Shown here: piece after piece, positions 42,624-51,997 of the stretch | Numbering within the stretch: the first letter of the stretch is position 1 | Layout of the letters: each line of letters starts with the position of its first letter | Source: Bradyrhizobium tropiciagri | GTDB lineage: Bacteria > Pseudomonadota > Alphaproteobacteria > Rhizobiales > Xanthobacteraceae | Length of the DNA: 64,000 bases | Assembly: GCF_001189845.1 (NCBI RefSeq) | Contig: NZ_LFLZ01000001.1 | Span: 186,001 to 250,000 of the forward strand | Reading direction: 5' to 3' | Translations under genes and position numbers: made by a program | The notes under the pieces: generated by a model | Told to the model about the DNA's origin: nothing | Seen by the model: only the letters and a program-made list of their open reading frames with translations | Database searches by the model: none

Positions 42624-44306
42624 ATGGAAATGCTCGATCAAACCGCGACGGCTGAAATCACAGGTGGAATGGCCATCGTCGAAGGTCTGCTCGCCAACGG
42701 CGTCGATACCCTGTTCGGGCTACCCGGCGCCCAAATGTATCCATTCTTCGACGCACTGCAGCAGCGAGCGAGCCGCATCCGTACGATCGGCGCTCGACAC
42801 GAGCAGGCGTGTGGCTACATGGCGTTCGGCTATGCCCGGTCGACGGGACGGCCGGGGGTGTTCTCAGTTGTGCCTGGCCCGGGCGTTCTCAATACGACTG
42901 CCGCCCTTTGTACCGCGCTTGGCTGCAACGCACCGGTCCTTTGCATTACGGGCCAAATACCTTCGACTTTCCTGGGTAAGGGCCGCGGTCATCTTCATGA
43001 ACTACCCGACCAGCTGGCGACCCTTCGTTCGCTGACCAAATGGTCAAGCCGCATCGAGAGGGTCGAAGATGCTCCGGCAGTAGTCAACGAAGCATTTGAG
43101 CGAATGCTGTCGGGGCGCCCGGGGCCTGTTGCCATTGAGATGGCATGGGACGTGATGGCGAGCCGGGCTCCCGTGCAACGTTCGGCCGGGGCAGTCCTCC
43201 CTGAGCCATCGGCCGTCGATCTTGCGCAAGTGGAGGCGGCGGCTGAACTGCTCGAGAATGCTCGGCGGCCGATGATCATGACGGGGAGTGGAGCGCAGCA
43301 CGCAAGCGACGTGGTGCGCCGGCTGGCTGAACTGCTGGGAGCGCCGGTTGCGGCATTTCGCGGTGGGCGCGGGATTGTTGCCGAAGATCATCCTCTCGGT
43401 ATCTCGTCCGCCACCGCTCATCGTCTTTGGCCTGAGATTGACGTGGTAGTCGGCATCGGATCGCGCCTGGAAATGCCCTACATGCGCTGGACCGGCATGA
43501 TGAAACTGATCGATCAGCCCGAGCCGGCACCGCACTTGATCAGGATCGATATCGATCCCGAGGAGATGCAGCGGCTGCGGCCACACGTCGGTGTTTTAGG
43601 TGATGCCAAGGTCGCAACCCTCGCGTTGTTTGAAACATTGTCCAGGCGACAGGGCGGAAAGCCCAGCGCAAGCGAGTTGTCCAGTCGACAAGCCACGATA
43701 GCAATGGCAAAGGTCGAGACACGTACAGCCATCGAGGCCATCCAGCCCCAAATGGCGTACCTCGACGTTATTCGCGAGGTCCTCCCGAGAGATGGCATTT
43801 TTGTCGGCGAAGTATCGCAAATCGGCTTTACATCCTATTTCGGATATCCCGTTTATGCGCCGCGCACCTACATCTCGGAAGGATATCAGGGAACGCTGGG
43901 CTTCGGCTTTCCGACGGCCCTCGGCGTGAAGGTTGCCCATCCGAAGCGGCCGGTTGTTTCGATCACCGGCGATGGCGGCTTCATGTTCGCTGTCCAGGAG
44001 CTTGCGACGGCGGCTCAGGAGAGCATCGGCCTGGTGACGATCCTGTTCAATAATGCTGCCTACGGGAACGTCCTCCGCGATCAACGCACCGGATTCGGAA
44101 ACCGGGTCATCGGCGCAACACTCGAGAATCCAGACTTCATGCAGCTCGCGAAGGCATTTGGCATCGAGGGGCACCGCGTGAACAGCCCGAAGGCGCTGCG
44201 TCCGGTCCTCGCCGGCGCGCTCGGCACGAAGAAGCCGGTGCTCATCGAAGTCAGCGTGCCGCAGGGTAGCGAAGCCTCGCCCTGGAGTTTCATTCACCCC
44301 AAGTAA
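42624..44306 (+). CDS. Thiamine diphosphate-dependent enzyme (acetolactate synthase / arylpyruvate decarboxylase-like)
   Basis: Enzyme of 560 aa with the three-domain ThDP fold: N-terminal PYR domain (TLFGLPGAQMYPFFDALQQR and the catalytic-type Glu in IGARHEQACGYMAFGY), the middle domain (~195-330), and the C-terminal PP domain with SITGDGGFMFAVQELATAAQ then TILFNNAAYGN (GDG...NN motif for Mg-ThDP). The family includes acetolactate synthases and 2-keto acid decarboxylases. Grouped with an aminotransferase, an aldehyde dehydrogenase and a ring-cleaving dioxygenase, decarboxylation of an arylpyruvate is the best guess; this is inference. The ribosome site GGGGGA lies just before the ATG. Confidence 0.88.
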   Translation: MEMLDQTATAEITGGMAIVEGLLANGVDTLFGLPGAQMYPFFDALQQRASRIRTIGARHEQACGYMAFGYARSTGRPGVFSVVPGPGVLNTTAALCTALGCNAPVLCITGQIPSTFLGKGRGHLHELPDQLATLRSLTKWSSRIERVEDAPAVVNEAFERMLSGRPGPVAIEMAWDVMASRAPVQRSAGAVLPEPSAVDLAQVEAAAELLENARRPMIMTGSGAQHASDVVRRLAELLGAPVAAFRGGRGIVAEDHPLGISSATAHRLWPEIDVVVGIGSRLEMPYMRWTGMMKLIDQPEPAPHLIRIDIDPEEMQRLRPHVGVLGDAKVATLALFETLSRRQGGKPSASELSSRQATIAMAKVETRTAIEAIQPQMAYLDVIREVLPRDGIFVGEVSQIGFTSYFGYPVYAPRTYISEGYQGTLGFGFPTALGVKVAHPKRPVVSITGDGGFMFAVQELATAAQESIGLVTILFNNAAYGNVLRDQRTGFGNRVIGATLENPDFMQLAKAFGIEGHRVNSPKALRPVLAGALGTKKPVLIEVSVPQGSEASPWSFIHPK

Positions 44307-44405
44307 ATCGAATGACCGGTCGTCAAGTATGGGGTCAAGCGCCCGGACGAGTTGCCCACGTTGTCCTTTCAGGTCGGCTGAGGCGCGGCATCCGCAGGAG
44401 GAAAG

Positions 44406-45377
44406 ATGGATTTGGCGACGTTATCCGCCCTTTTTCCTGGCGCCCGTCAGAAGCTGACGCTTCATGAATGGACCGAATGCGTGCGTGCGGTCTGCGGCCG
44501 CTTCCATCCGCAAGCCATGTCCGGGAAGACTCATGTAGTTGGAAAGGTTGAACTGCGGCGAGGTGCCGGCATCGAAGTAGCCCACATCGCCAATGACCTG
44601 GACTGGGTGGAGCGGGGCCATCAGGAGATCAGAACGGACTATGGCGAGTATCTATTTCTCTTGCTGCAGCTCGAGGGGGTGTGCAGGATCGAACAGTGCG
44701 ACCAACGAACCACCATCGGCCCAGGGGATTGCGTACTTGTCGACTCGTTGATGCCCTCACGGTTCTGCTTCAACGGCCGATTTTCCAATCATCTCTCAGT
44801 GCATCTGCCTCGCCAAATGATGTACGCGACGGCATCGTCCGGGATCGCCATCACGCAACGGCTTGGTGCGGCCGATCCGATGGCGGTCGTGTTGCGGGCA
44901 TTGCTTGTGAAGCTGATGACGAGTGATGAGCGACCTGTCGGCGCAGAGGGAATCCGCGAGTTGTTCTTCAGCTCGATACACCAGGCCTTTTCAATCGGAG
45001 CGGCTGAATCATCGTTCCGTCCCACGCAACGGCAGCTCGCGCGCATCGAAATCGCCCAAATGCTGATCGATCGCCACCTCACAGAGGAACGTCTAACTCC
45101 ACGATGGCTCGCGGGAAAGGTCGGCGCCTCGCTGCGCACCCTTCAGCAAGACTTTGAACAGCTCGGTGTCTCTATCAATTCGATGATCCGCACCCGGCGT
45201 TTGCATTATGCGCGCGAGCGGCTCGCCGAACCGCGGCATAGATCCAGGGGCACGGTAGCCGAAGTCGCCTACGAGAGCGGCTTCAACGACATTTCATATT
45301 TCAACCGCTGCTTCAGGAAGGTCTTCGACTGTGCTCCGTCGGATGTAGCGAGCCACCGCGCCGCCGGGAGCCGTTGA
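44406..45377 (+). CDS. AraC-family regulator, FeaR-like
   Basis: Protein of 323 aa with an AraC-binding-like N-terminal domain (LHEWTECVRAVCGRFHPQAM, GDCVLVDSLMPSRFCF) and a C-terminal double HTH (LTPRWLAGKVGASLRTLQQD, GTVAEVAYESGFNDISYFNR). The layout matches FeaR, which controls oxidation of phenylethylamine and tyramine through an aldehyde dehydrogenase. That fits the neighbours here. Located between the ThDP enzyme and the dioxygenase. Confidence 0.88.
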   Translation: MDLATLSALFPGARQKLTLHEWTECVRAVCGRFHPQAMSGKTHVVGKVELRRGAGIEVAHIANDLDWVERGHQEIRTDYGEYLFLLLQLEGVCRIEQCDQRTTIGPGDCVLVDSLMPSRFCFNGRFSNHLSVHLPRQMMYATASSGIAITQRLGAADPMAVVLRALLVKLMTSDERPVGAEGIRELFFSSIHQAFSIGAAESSFRPTQRQLARIEIAQMLIDRHLTEERLTPRWLAGKVGASLRTLQQDFEQLGVSINSMIRTRRLHYARERLAEPRHRSRGTVAEVAYESGFNDISYFNRCFRKVFDCAPSDVASHRAAGSR

Positions 45378-45426
45378 GGTCATGCCAAGTGGACATGGGT
45401 AGCGTCACACGCGAAAGGCAGAACGA

Positions 45427-46428
45427 ATGTTGCCAGCCTGGAACAAGACACCACCGTTCAACATCACGCGCGCCAGTCATGTCGTGCTTGGCTCGCGCGA
45501 CCTCGGCGCCGCCCGCGACTTTTACACCCGGGTGATCGGACTGGTCCTCACCGAAGAGACGCCGGACTGCCTCTATTTGCGCGGCCTGGAGGAGGCAACG
45601 CACCATAGCCTCGTTATCCGTCTTGCCGGCACTGAAACGCCGGCATGCGAATGCATCGGGTTTCGCGTGAGTGACGACGAAGAGATCGAAAAGGCTCGAC
45701 ATTTTCTCGATCGACAAGACCTGGCGATCGAGCAATGTGAAGTTCCGTATCAGGGCCGGACCATAAGGTTCATCGATCCTGCTGGCGCCAGGATCGAACT
45801 CTGCGCTTCAATGGATGTCGTGCCGAGACGCGTGCAGGAGTTCCACCGTTTTAGAGGTGGAAGTCCGCAGCGCCTCGATCATTTTCAGGTCGCAACGCAC
45901 GACGTGCGGTGCGCGAGCGAGTTCTACTGTGATCTCGGATTTCGGGTAGCCGAGTATACGGCAGCCGAAGCCTCGAATGATCTCTGGGGAACATGGCTGG
46001 AGCGAAAGGGCAATACGCATGATCTGGTATTCACCAATGGTCGGGGGCCTCGGCTTCATCACTTCGCCTACACGACCCCCGACGCCCAGACGCTGATCCA
46101 TGCTTGTGATGTCAGCGGGAGCTTGCAGGCGGGAGACATAATCGACAGAGGGCCCGGCCGGCACGGCATCAGCAACGCGCTGTTCGTCTATTTTCGTGAC
46201 CCGGATCAGCACCGGATCGAGCTGTTCACGACGCATTATCAATTTATCGATGTCGAGGCGCCGCCGATCCGCTGGGAGATTACCGATCCGCGGCGATCGC
46301 AGCTTTGGGGGCTACCGGCCTCACGGCGTTGGTTTTTCGAAGCGAGCCCGTTCGAGGGCTGCCCCGTTCGGGAGCCGCTTCTGGCCGCAGATCCGCCGAC
46401 CCTTGAGGCGTACCTTGCCAGAGCCTAG
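45427..46428 (+). CDS. hpaD: Extradiol dioxygenase, homoprotocatechuate 2,3-dioxygenase-like (VOC fold)
   Basis: Type I extradiol dioxygenase of 333 aa with two VOC repeats. The active domain shows the metal triad: His in RLDHFQVATHDV, His in GPRLHHFAYTTPD and Glu in DPDQHRIELFTTHY. The GPGRHGISNALFVYFRDPD segment is close to the Mn/Fe enzymes MndD and HPCD, which cleave 3,4-dihydroxyphenylacetate. The C-terminal lid is WEITDPRRSQLWGLPASRRW. The likely reaction is ring opening of homoprotocatechuate. The genes for the following steps (HpaE, HpaF, HpaG) are not in the window. Confidence 0.87.
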   Translation: MLPAWNKTPPFNITRASHVVLGSRDLGAARDFYTRVIGLVLTEETPDCLYLRGLEEATHHSLVIRLAGTETPACECIGFRVSDDEEIEKARHFLDRQDLAIEQCEVPYQGRTIRFIDPAGARIELCASMDVVPRRVQEFHRFRGGSPQRLDHFQVATHDVRCASEFYCDLGFRVAEYTAAEASNDLWGTWLERKGNTHDLVFTNGRGPRLHHFAYTTPDAQTLIHACDVSGSLQAGDIIDRGPGRHGISNALFVYFRDPDQHRIELFTTHYQFIDVEAPPIRWEITDPRRSQLWGLPASRRWFFEASPFEGCPVREPLLAADPPTLEAYLARA

Positions 46429-46589
46429 CGCCGTATCCGGCAATCGCATTCATACGCTACAGGGGCTCTCGGGTGTTCTGAGCTCGCTGTCCGGGCGATG
46501 TCGCGAAAAGAGGGCGGTTTGGCACTTCATCTCGGACAGGGTGGAGTATGACTGCTGCTAACGCACGTCGCCATCAAAACGGAGAGCCA

Positions 46590-47765
46590 ATGTTCGAGAA
46601 CCTCAAGAATCCGCCTCCCGACAGCCTGCTTGCCCTGATCAAGGCGTTTCAGGAGGACAGGCGTGCTGGCAAGATTGACCTGGGTGTTGGAGTCTACCGC
46701 GACGATAGCGGCAGGACGCCAGTGATGCGCGCGGTCAAGGAGGCGGAACGTATTCTGCTCGAGACGCAGGACACCAAAGCCTATCTTGGACCGGAGGGCG
46801 ACGTAGAGTTCGTGGAAGCGCTCCAGGCGATCATCGTCGGACACTATGCGCCCAACATCAGGGGCCTGCAGACGCCTGGCGGCAGCGGGGCGCTCAGGCT
46901 TGGCGCCGAACTGATCGCCGCGGCCCGGCCCAGTTCGCGTGTGTGGATCGGCGCGCCGACCTGGCCCAATCACGGGCCGGTCTTTCAGGCTGGCAGCGCG
47001 ACAGTGGCCTGGTATCGCTATTTTGACGTCGCGACGCAGACCATCATGTTTAATGAAATGATGGAGGCCCTTTCCACAGCCGGTCGGGGAGATGTCGTGC
47101 TGCTGCACGGCAGTTGCCATAACCCGACAGGCGCGGATCTCGATCTTCGGCAATGGACGGAAATCGCCGGGCTAGTTGCCGAGCGCGGCCTTGTCCCCTT
47201 TATCGACCAGGCTTATCACGGACTGGGGCGAGGTCTTGACGACGATGTCGCCGGCTTGCGCGTGATACTCGATGCGGCTGACGAGGCGTTGATCGCTTAC
47301 TCGTGCGACAAGAATTTCGGCCTTTATCGCGATCGGACCGGCGCGCTTTTCGTGAAGGCACCCAATGCGGAGCGTGCCGATATCATTGCCAACACAATGG
47401 CCAATCTCGCTCGCCCGAACTGGTCGATGCCCCCCGATCATGGCGCGGCACTGGTTCGCATCATCTTCCAATCCGACGATCTCCTTCATTCCTGGAGCAG
47501 CGAACTGGTCGACATGTGCGCGCGTATCCGCGACGTCCGGCAGGCTGTGGCGGGCATCGAGCCGCGGCTTGCGTTTTTGGTGGATCAACGCGGATTGTTT
47601 TCGAACCTGGCGTTAAGCGCGTCCCAGGTGGAAAGTTTGCGCAGCCGCCATGGGGTCTACATGGCGCCATCCGGCCGGATCAATCTCGCGGGTATGCGCA
47701 TTTCGGACGCTGGTAGGCTTGTCGCCGCGTTGAACGATGTGGGCGCGCTCAACCCGACCCTGTGA
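46590..47765 (+). CDS. Aspartate/aromatic amino acid aminotransferase
   Basis: Class I PLP aminotransferase of 391 aa, close to AspC/TyrB: the N-terminus MFENLKNPPPDSLLALIKAF, then DLGVGVYRDDSGRTPVMRAV, ACHNPTG-like HGSCHNPTGADL, FIDQAYHGLG and SYSCDKNFGLYRDRTGAL-like CDKNFGLYRDRTGAL with the PLP-binding Lys. The AspC and TyrB consensus at that site is SFSKNFGLY, so the Cys-Asp is a variation. ATG 46590 is chosen because GGAGAG lies just before it. In this context it probably converts an aromatic amino acid to its arylpyruvate. Confidence 0.92.
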   Translation: MFENLKNPPPDSLLALIKAFQEDRRAGKIDLGVGVYRDDSGRTPVMRAVKEAERILLETQDTKAYLGPEGDVEFVEALQAIIVGHYAPNIRGLQTPGGSGALRLGAELIAAARPSSRVWIGAPTWPNHGPVFQAGSATVAWYRYFDVATQTIMFNEMMEALSTAGRGDVVLLHGSCHNPTGADLDLRQWTEIAGLVAERGLVPFIDQAYHGLGRGLDDDVAGLRVILDAADEALIAYSCDKNFGLYRDRTGALFVKAPNAERADIIANTMANLARPNWSMPPDHGAALVRIIFQSDDLLHSWSSELVDMCARIRDVRQAVAGIEPRLAFLVDQRGLFSNLALSASQVESLRSRHGVYMAPSGRINLAGMRISDAGRLVAALNDVGALNPTL

Positions 47766-47809
47766 GGGCAGGTGTTGGCCGATCTCAATGAGGTGCAGGA
47801 CTGAGGCCG

Positions 47810-48208
47810 TCACGGTCCATCGAGTGGAATGTAGAGTTCAGCCACGATCTGCCAGCCATCGACATGGCGTCTCCATCGCGCGAGATAGGCTCCGCCGACG
47901 GTGCGTTCCTTCCAGCGGCCATGCCATTGCCCGGATTCCGCAGCCGTTGATCCGGCAACCGTCACCGATTGCGGCGTCCTGTGGTATGTCAGGAAGTCGG
48001 GATCGGCAAAGCTCTTCTCGAAGGCCCGCTGCATCGCGGACATACCGTCGATAAGCGCTCCGTCGCTTCCGACGATCTTCGCATCCTGCGAAAGGAACGC
48101 GGCGGCGCGGTCCGCCTTGCGCGCGGCGATCGCCGTGTTGGACGCATGTCGTAACGCCCGGATGGCGGCTTCATCGTTCGACAAATCCTGCCGGTCCATT
48201 TTCACCAT
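47810..48208 (-). CDS. SnoaL-like / NTF2-fold protein (DUF4440 type)
   Basis: Protein of about 132 aa with the cone-shaped NTF2-like fold: EAAIRALRHASNTAIAARKA, DAKIVGSDGALIDGMSAMQR, ESGQWHGRWKE and YLARWRRHVDGWQIVAELYI. Families of this fold include isomerases, cyclases and many with no known role. ATG 48208 has AGGGAG upstream. It is on the opposite strand to the catabolic genes around it. Confidence 0.85.
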   Translation of the reverse strand: MVKMDRQDLSNDEAAIRALRHASNTAIAARKADRAAAFLSQDAKIVGSDGALIDGMSAMQRAFEKSFADPDFLTYHRTPQSVTVAGSTAAESGQWHGRWKERTVGGAYLARWRRHVDGWQIVAELYIPLDGP

Positions 48209-48358
48209 CACTCCCTTTTGGTGATCGGCCGTCTTCGGGGCACTGAGCGCCCAGCGGCCAAACTGCGTGTTTGTCCAATCAGAGTTGCGTTTGCATCCAG
48301 GACAAGCCCGGTGCCGTGCTTTCCATTGCCATGAGCATTTGCCACGGGGAGCCTTATC

Positions 48359-49765
48359 ATGAAACCGGCCGCGCTAGTCATCAATGGCGAGAACGTTCAC
48401 ACCACCGACTATCAGGCGGTTTTGAATCCCTCCACCGGCCATATCGTTGGCCAGATGCCGGTCGGGTCGACAGCGCAGCTTGATGATGCGGTGGCGGCCG
48501 CGGCGAAGGCCTTCAGGACGTGGAAATGCACGTCCAGCGCAGCTCGCGCTGATGCATGCCGGCGGATCGCTGCCATCATCGAAGCTAATGCGGAGGAACT
48601 TGCGCATCTGTTGACCCTCGAGCAGGGAAAGCCGCTCAATGGGATGGGTTCGCGCTTCGAGATCGTTGGCGCGATCGCCTGGACCCGCTACACTGCCGAG
48701 CTCGAATTGCCGGTCGAAGTGCTGGAAGACAACGCGGACGGAAAGATCGAGTTGCACCGCAGGCCGATCGGAGTGGTCGGATCGATCACTCCCTGGAACT
48801 GGCCTGTCATGATCGCTTGCTGGCACATTATCCCTGCCATACGCGCCGGCAACACAGTGATCGTGAAGCCGTCTCCTTATACGCCGTTGTCCACGATCCG
48901 GCTCGTTGAGTTGATGAATGAGGTGCTGCCACCGGGCGTCGTCAACGTGATGACGGGAGCCGACGCGCTCGGCGCTGCGATGTCGTGTCATTCAGGGATC
49001 GCAAAGGTGACCTTTACGGGATCGACCGCAACGGGCCGAAAGGTGATGGCGGCGGCGGCGCCCACCCTCAAGCGTTTGACATTGGAGCTTGGCGGGAACG
49101 ATGCGGGTATTGTCTTGCCGGATGCCAATCCCGATGCGATCGCGGAGGGGCTGTTCTGGGGCGCTTTCATCAATTCCGGCCAGACCTGCGCGGCCCTCAA
49201 GCGTCTATACGTGCATGAAAGTTTGTTCAATGGTGTCTGCCAGTCGCTCAGCGCCTATGCACGCACGGTAATTGTCGGCGACGGCTTGTCCGAGCAATCG
49301 ATGCTTGGCCCGGTGCAGAACAAGCCGCAATTAGAAATCGTTGCGTCTTATGTCGACGAGGCGCGTGCGCTCGGCGGCAGGATCTTGTTCGGCGGCCATC
49401 CTGCCGATGGTCCGGGATTCTTCTATCCGACGACGCTGGTCGCGGATGTCGGCCACGGCTGCAAGCTGGTCGACAACGAGCAGTTTGGTCCCGCGCTGCC
49501 GATCGTTCCGTACCGTCACGTAGCCGACGCTATCGCCAACGCCAACGATAGCAGCATGGGCCTCGGCGGCTCCGTCTGGGGCACGGATCGCAGCCTGGCT
49601 CTGGATGTGGCGACAAGCCTGGAATGTGGGTCCGTATGGATCAACAAGCACGGCGCGATCCAACCCAGCGCACCGTTTGGTGGGGTCAAACAGTCCGGTG
49701 TCGGCGTCGAATTCGGCATGGAGGGATTGAAGGAGTTCACGACGGTGCAGACCGTCTTCCGGTGA
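48359..49765 (+). CDS. NAD-dependent aldehyde dehydrogenase
   Basis: Aldehyde dehydrogenase of 468 aa. The cofactor and catalytic motifs are intact: GSITPWNWPVMIACWHIIPA, FTGSTATGRKVM, LELGGNDAGIVL (general-base Glu) and NSGQTCAALKRLYVH (catalytic Cys). The position beside an aminotransferase, ThDP enzyme and FeaR-like regulator suggests an arylacetaldehyde as substrate (FeaB-like role), though gamma-aminobutyraldehyde or others cannot be excluded. It starts 29 bases before the amidohydrolase's start would be reached and reads in the same direction. Confidence 0.92.
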   Translation: MKPAALVINGENVHTTDYQAVLNPSTGHIVGQMPVGSTAQLDDAVAAAAKAFRTWKCTSSAARADACRRIAAIIEANAEELAHLLTLEQGKPLNGMGSRFEIVGAIAWTRYTAELELPVEVLEDNADGKIELHRRPIGVVGSITPWNWPVMIACWHIIPAIRAGNTVIVKPSPYTPLSTIRLVELMNEVLPPGVVNVMTGADALGAAMSCHSGIAKVTFTGSTATGRKVMAAAAPTLKRLTLELGGNDAGIVLPDANPDAIAEGLFWGAFINSGQTCAALKRLYVHESLFNGVCQSLSAYARTVIVGDGLSEQSMLGPVQNKPQLEIVASYVDEARALGGRILFGGHPADGPGFFYPTTLVADVGHGCKLVDNEQFGPALPIVPYRHVADAIANANDSSMGLGGSVWGTDRSLALDVATSLECGSVWINKHGAIQPSAPFGGVKQSGVGVEFGMEGLKEFTTVQTVFR

Positions 49766-49793
49766 ACGTGAGCGGGACGGATGAGGGAATGGC

Positions 49794-50966
49794 ATGCCTA
49801 TTTCGCGAGTGATTCTCGATATTGCGAACGAAGCGGTCGCCTGGAGGAGAGATTTCCACGCGCACCCCGAGCTGCTTTTTGAGGTGCACCGAACCGCAGC
49901 CATCGTGGCCGACAAGCTGCGCTGCTTTGGATGTGACCGGGTCGAGACTGGAGTAGGCCGGACAGGCGTCGTAGCGGAGATCCGGGGAAAGCGCGGAGAA
50001 GGACGGGCAATCGGGCTGCGTGCGGATATGGATGCTCTTCCGATCGAAGAGCTCGGTAACCCGCCATACCGATCGACGCGTCCGGGGCTGATGCATGCGT
50101 GCGGCCACGACGGGCACACGGCGATCTTGCTGGGTGCCGCCAAATATCTGGCGGCTACCCGGAACTTTGCGGGATCGGTTGTGCTGATCTTTCAGCCTGC
50201 CGAAGAGGGAGGAAGCGGAGGCAAGGTCATGTTGGACGATGGCCTGCTGGCGCGCTTTCCGTTCGACGAGGTTTTTGGGCTCCATAACATGCCCGGTATC
50301 GCTGTCGGTGCATTCGCCATCAGACGCGGTCCCATCATGGCTGCCGCCGACAATTTCACGATAGAGGTGGAGGGTAGAGGCGGGCACGCGGCAAGGCCCC
50401 AGGCATGCATTGATCCCGTGATTGTCGCGAGCCACATCGTTACCGCATTGCAGACGGTGGTATCGCGCAACGTCGATCCGCTTTACCCCGCCGTGTTGTC
50501 GGTGAGCTCAATCGTCGGAGGCGACGCGTATAATATCATCGCGGATCGCGCGCGCCTGCTTGGTATTGTGCGGACCCTGGATGCGGACGTCCGCAATGTG
50601 ATGGAAAGCCGTCTCACCCTATTGGCCGAGCGCGTCGCCAGCGCTTTCGATGCAAAAGCATCTGTCTTCTATCAACGTCACTATCCCGCGACTGTTAATC
50701 ATCTCGAGCAAACGGAGCTTGCTCGGCGGGCGGCTGAAAGGGCGACGATTGAAGGGCGTGCCGTGGATGGCGACGTCGCTCCCACCATGATTGCCGAGGA
50801 CTTCGCCTTCATGCTGGAAGCGCGACCCGGAGCGTATATTTTTCTTGGAAACGGCGAGAGCGCGGGTCTCCATGCGGCGACATACGATTTCAACGATGAC
50901 GCGCTGCCTGCCGGCATCGCTTATTGGGTCGCGCTGGTCGAGACGGCGCTTGCGAGCCGGGACTGA
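49794..50966 (+). CDS. M20-family amidohydrolase (hippurate / IAA-amino acid hydrolase-like)
   Basis: Zn-dependent amidohydrolase of 390 aa. Visible: WRRDFHAHPELLFEVHRTAA, ALRADMDALPI-like IGLRADMDALPIEEL, MHACGHDGHTAILLGAA (metal His and Asp), IFQPAEEGGSGGKVML (Glu-Glu) and GRGGHAARPQACIDPV. The family cleaves N-acyl amino acids such as hippurate or indoleacetyl-amino acids. It could release an arylacetate or amino acid that feeds the pathway of the neighbouring genes. It starts 28 bases after the aldehyde dehydrogenase. Confidence 0.9.
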   Translation: MPISRVILDIANEAVAWRRDFHAHPELLFEVHRTAAIVADKLRCFGCDRVETGVGRTGVVAEIRGKRGEGRAIGLRADMDALPIEELGNPPYRSTRPGLMHACGHDGHTAILLGAAKYLAATRNFAGSVVLIFQPAEEGGSGGKVMLDDGLLARFPFDEVFGLHNMPGIAVGAFAIRRGPIMAAADNFTIEVEGRGGHAARPQACIDPVIVASHIVTALQTVVSRNVDPLYPAVLSVSSIVGGDAYNIIADRARLLGIVRTLDADVRNVMESRLTLLAERVASAFDAKASVFYQRHYPATVNHLEQTELARRAAERATIEGRAVDGDVAPTMIAEDFAFMLEARPGAYIFLGNGESAGLHAATYDFNDDALPAGIAYWVALVETALASRD

Positions 50967-51160
50967 CCCGACGCCGGGCCAGTCAGTGTTGCAGGAAAAT
51001 CCAGGGGCAGTCGGAAGTTTTGGTACAGCGCATCTGATCGATCTTGGTTCTTTAATGTCATCCAGATCTTCGAGAGTCTCTTCAAAAGTGTAAGCTCGGC
51101 ACAATGGAGCCTCTCCAGGTCCGACGCGCGCGTTCTTCGGGAAATCGAGATGCTGCTCCA

Positions 51161-51565
51161 ATGAAGGCGTTCATTCTGACCCTGCGGATATTGGCGGCTG
51201 CATTTATCGCCGTGTCTGCCTTGCATTTTTTCATGGGGCCGGGAGCCGATGCCATTCTCGGTGCTCCCATTACGCAAGCAATGCTTGCTGACCCGTCCAT
51301 CGATAACCAGAACCGCTTCTACGGGGTTACCTTCTCGCTGCTCGGGGTCGCATTACTGGTCTCCGCGACCGATCTTCGCCGCTACAGGCCGATCATCAAC
51401 GCGACGCTCGGGGTCCTGCTTATGGCTGGTGTTGCCAGGATCGTATCATGGGGAATCCACGGTGCGCCATCGCCGGCGATCATCGGCATTCTATGTGCCG
51501 ATATCATCCTGCCGCCGGTGCTCTACGTGTGGCTGAAGCAAACTCTCCGGGATACGAGCCAATAG
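51161..51565 (+). CDS. DUF4345 membrane protein
   Basis: A 134-aa protein with four predicted membrane helices (residues 3-22, 45-68, 76-97 and 103-125). The start MKAFILTLRILAAAFIAVSA and the segment FYGVTFSLLGVALLV are typical of DUF4345. ATG 51161 is chosen over 51104, which would add a polar leader. No function is known. Confidence 0.82.
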   Translation: MKAFILTLRILAAAFIAVSALHFFMGPGADAILGAPITQAMLADPSIDNQNRFYGVTFSLLGVALLVSATDLRRYRPIINATLGVLLMAGVARIVSWGIHGAPSPAIIGILCADIILPPVLYVWLKQTLRDTSQ

Positions 51566-51997
51566 CCCCTTTGCGGGCAAGCGTTGCCATCCGCCGCCGG
51601 CAACGCAGCAGGGCTCTCAGGCCGATTGTTCGGTCGAAGCTGCAGGCGCTGACGGTGGGAAAAAGATGCCCCGCCGTCTGTCACCGGCGGGGCCACGACA
51701 AGATCGCCGTCGAAGTAACGAGAGGGGCCCAATGAGAGGCCGGCGACGGGACGTCGCTCGTCACCGCTGTTACTAAAGACCGAAGGCGATGCGGCTGTCT
51801 TGGACTCTGGCGCAACCGAAGACGGACGAACGCGCAGGCCGGATGATTGCCGAGAGTCGGATGGAGCAGCGTGGCAGGCCGAATGACAGTGGTGGCGCAA
51901 AAAGGGGGTCTTTTGACGCCCGCGCCGTCGCGCTCTGATGTTACCGTGGTTAGGTTGCAGTCAAGCAAGAACGCAAAATAGGACCAGGAGAGACGCG
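51566..51997. other. Intergenic region upstream of the ABC transporter
   Basis: No gene is seen in about 430 bases. It contains a very stable stem, GCCCCGCCG (51668-51676) with CGGCGGGGC (51685-51693) and an 8-base loop. There is no T run after it, so it is not a standard terminator; it could be part of a transcript leader. The ribosome site CCAGGAGAG precedes GTG 51998. Confidence 0.5.
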
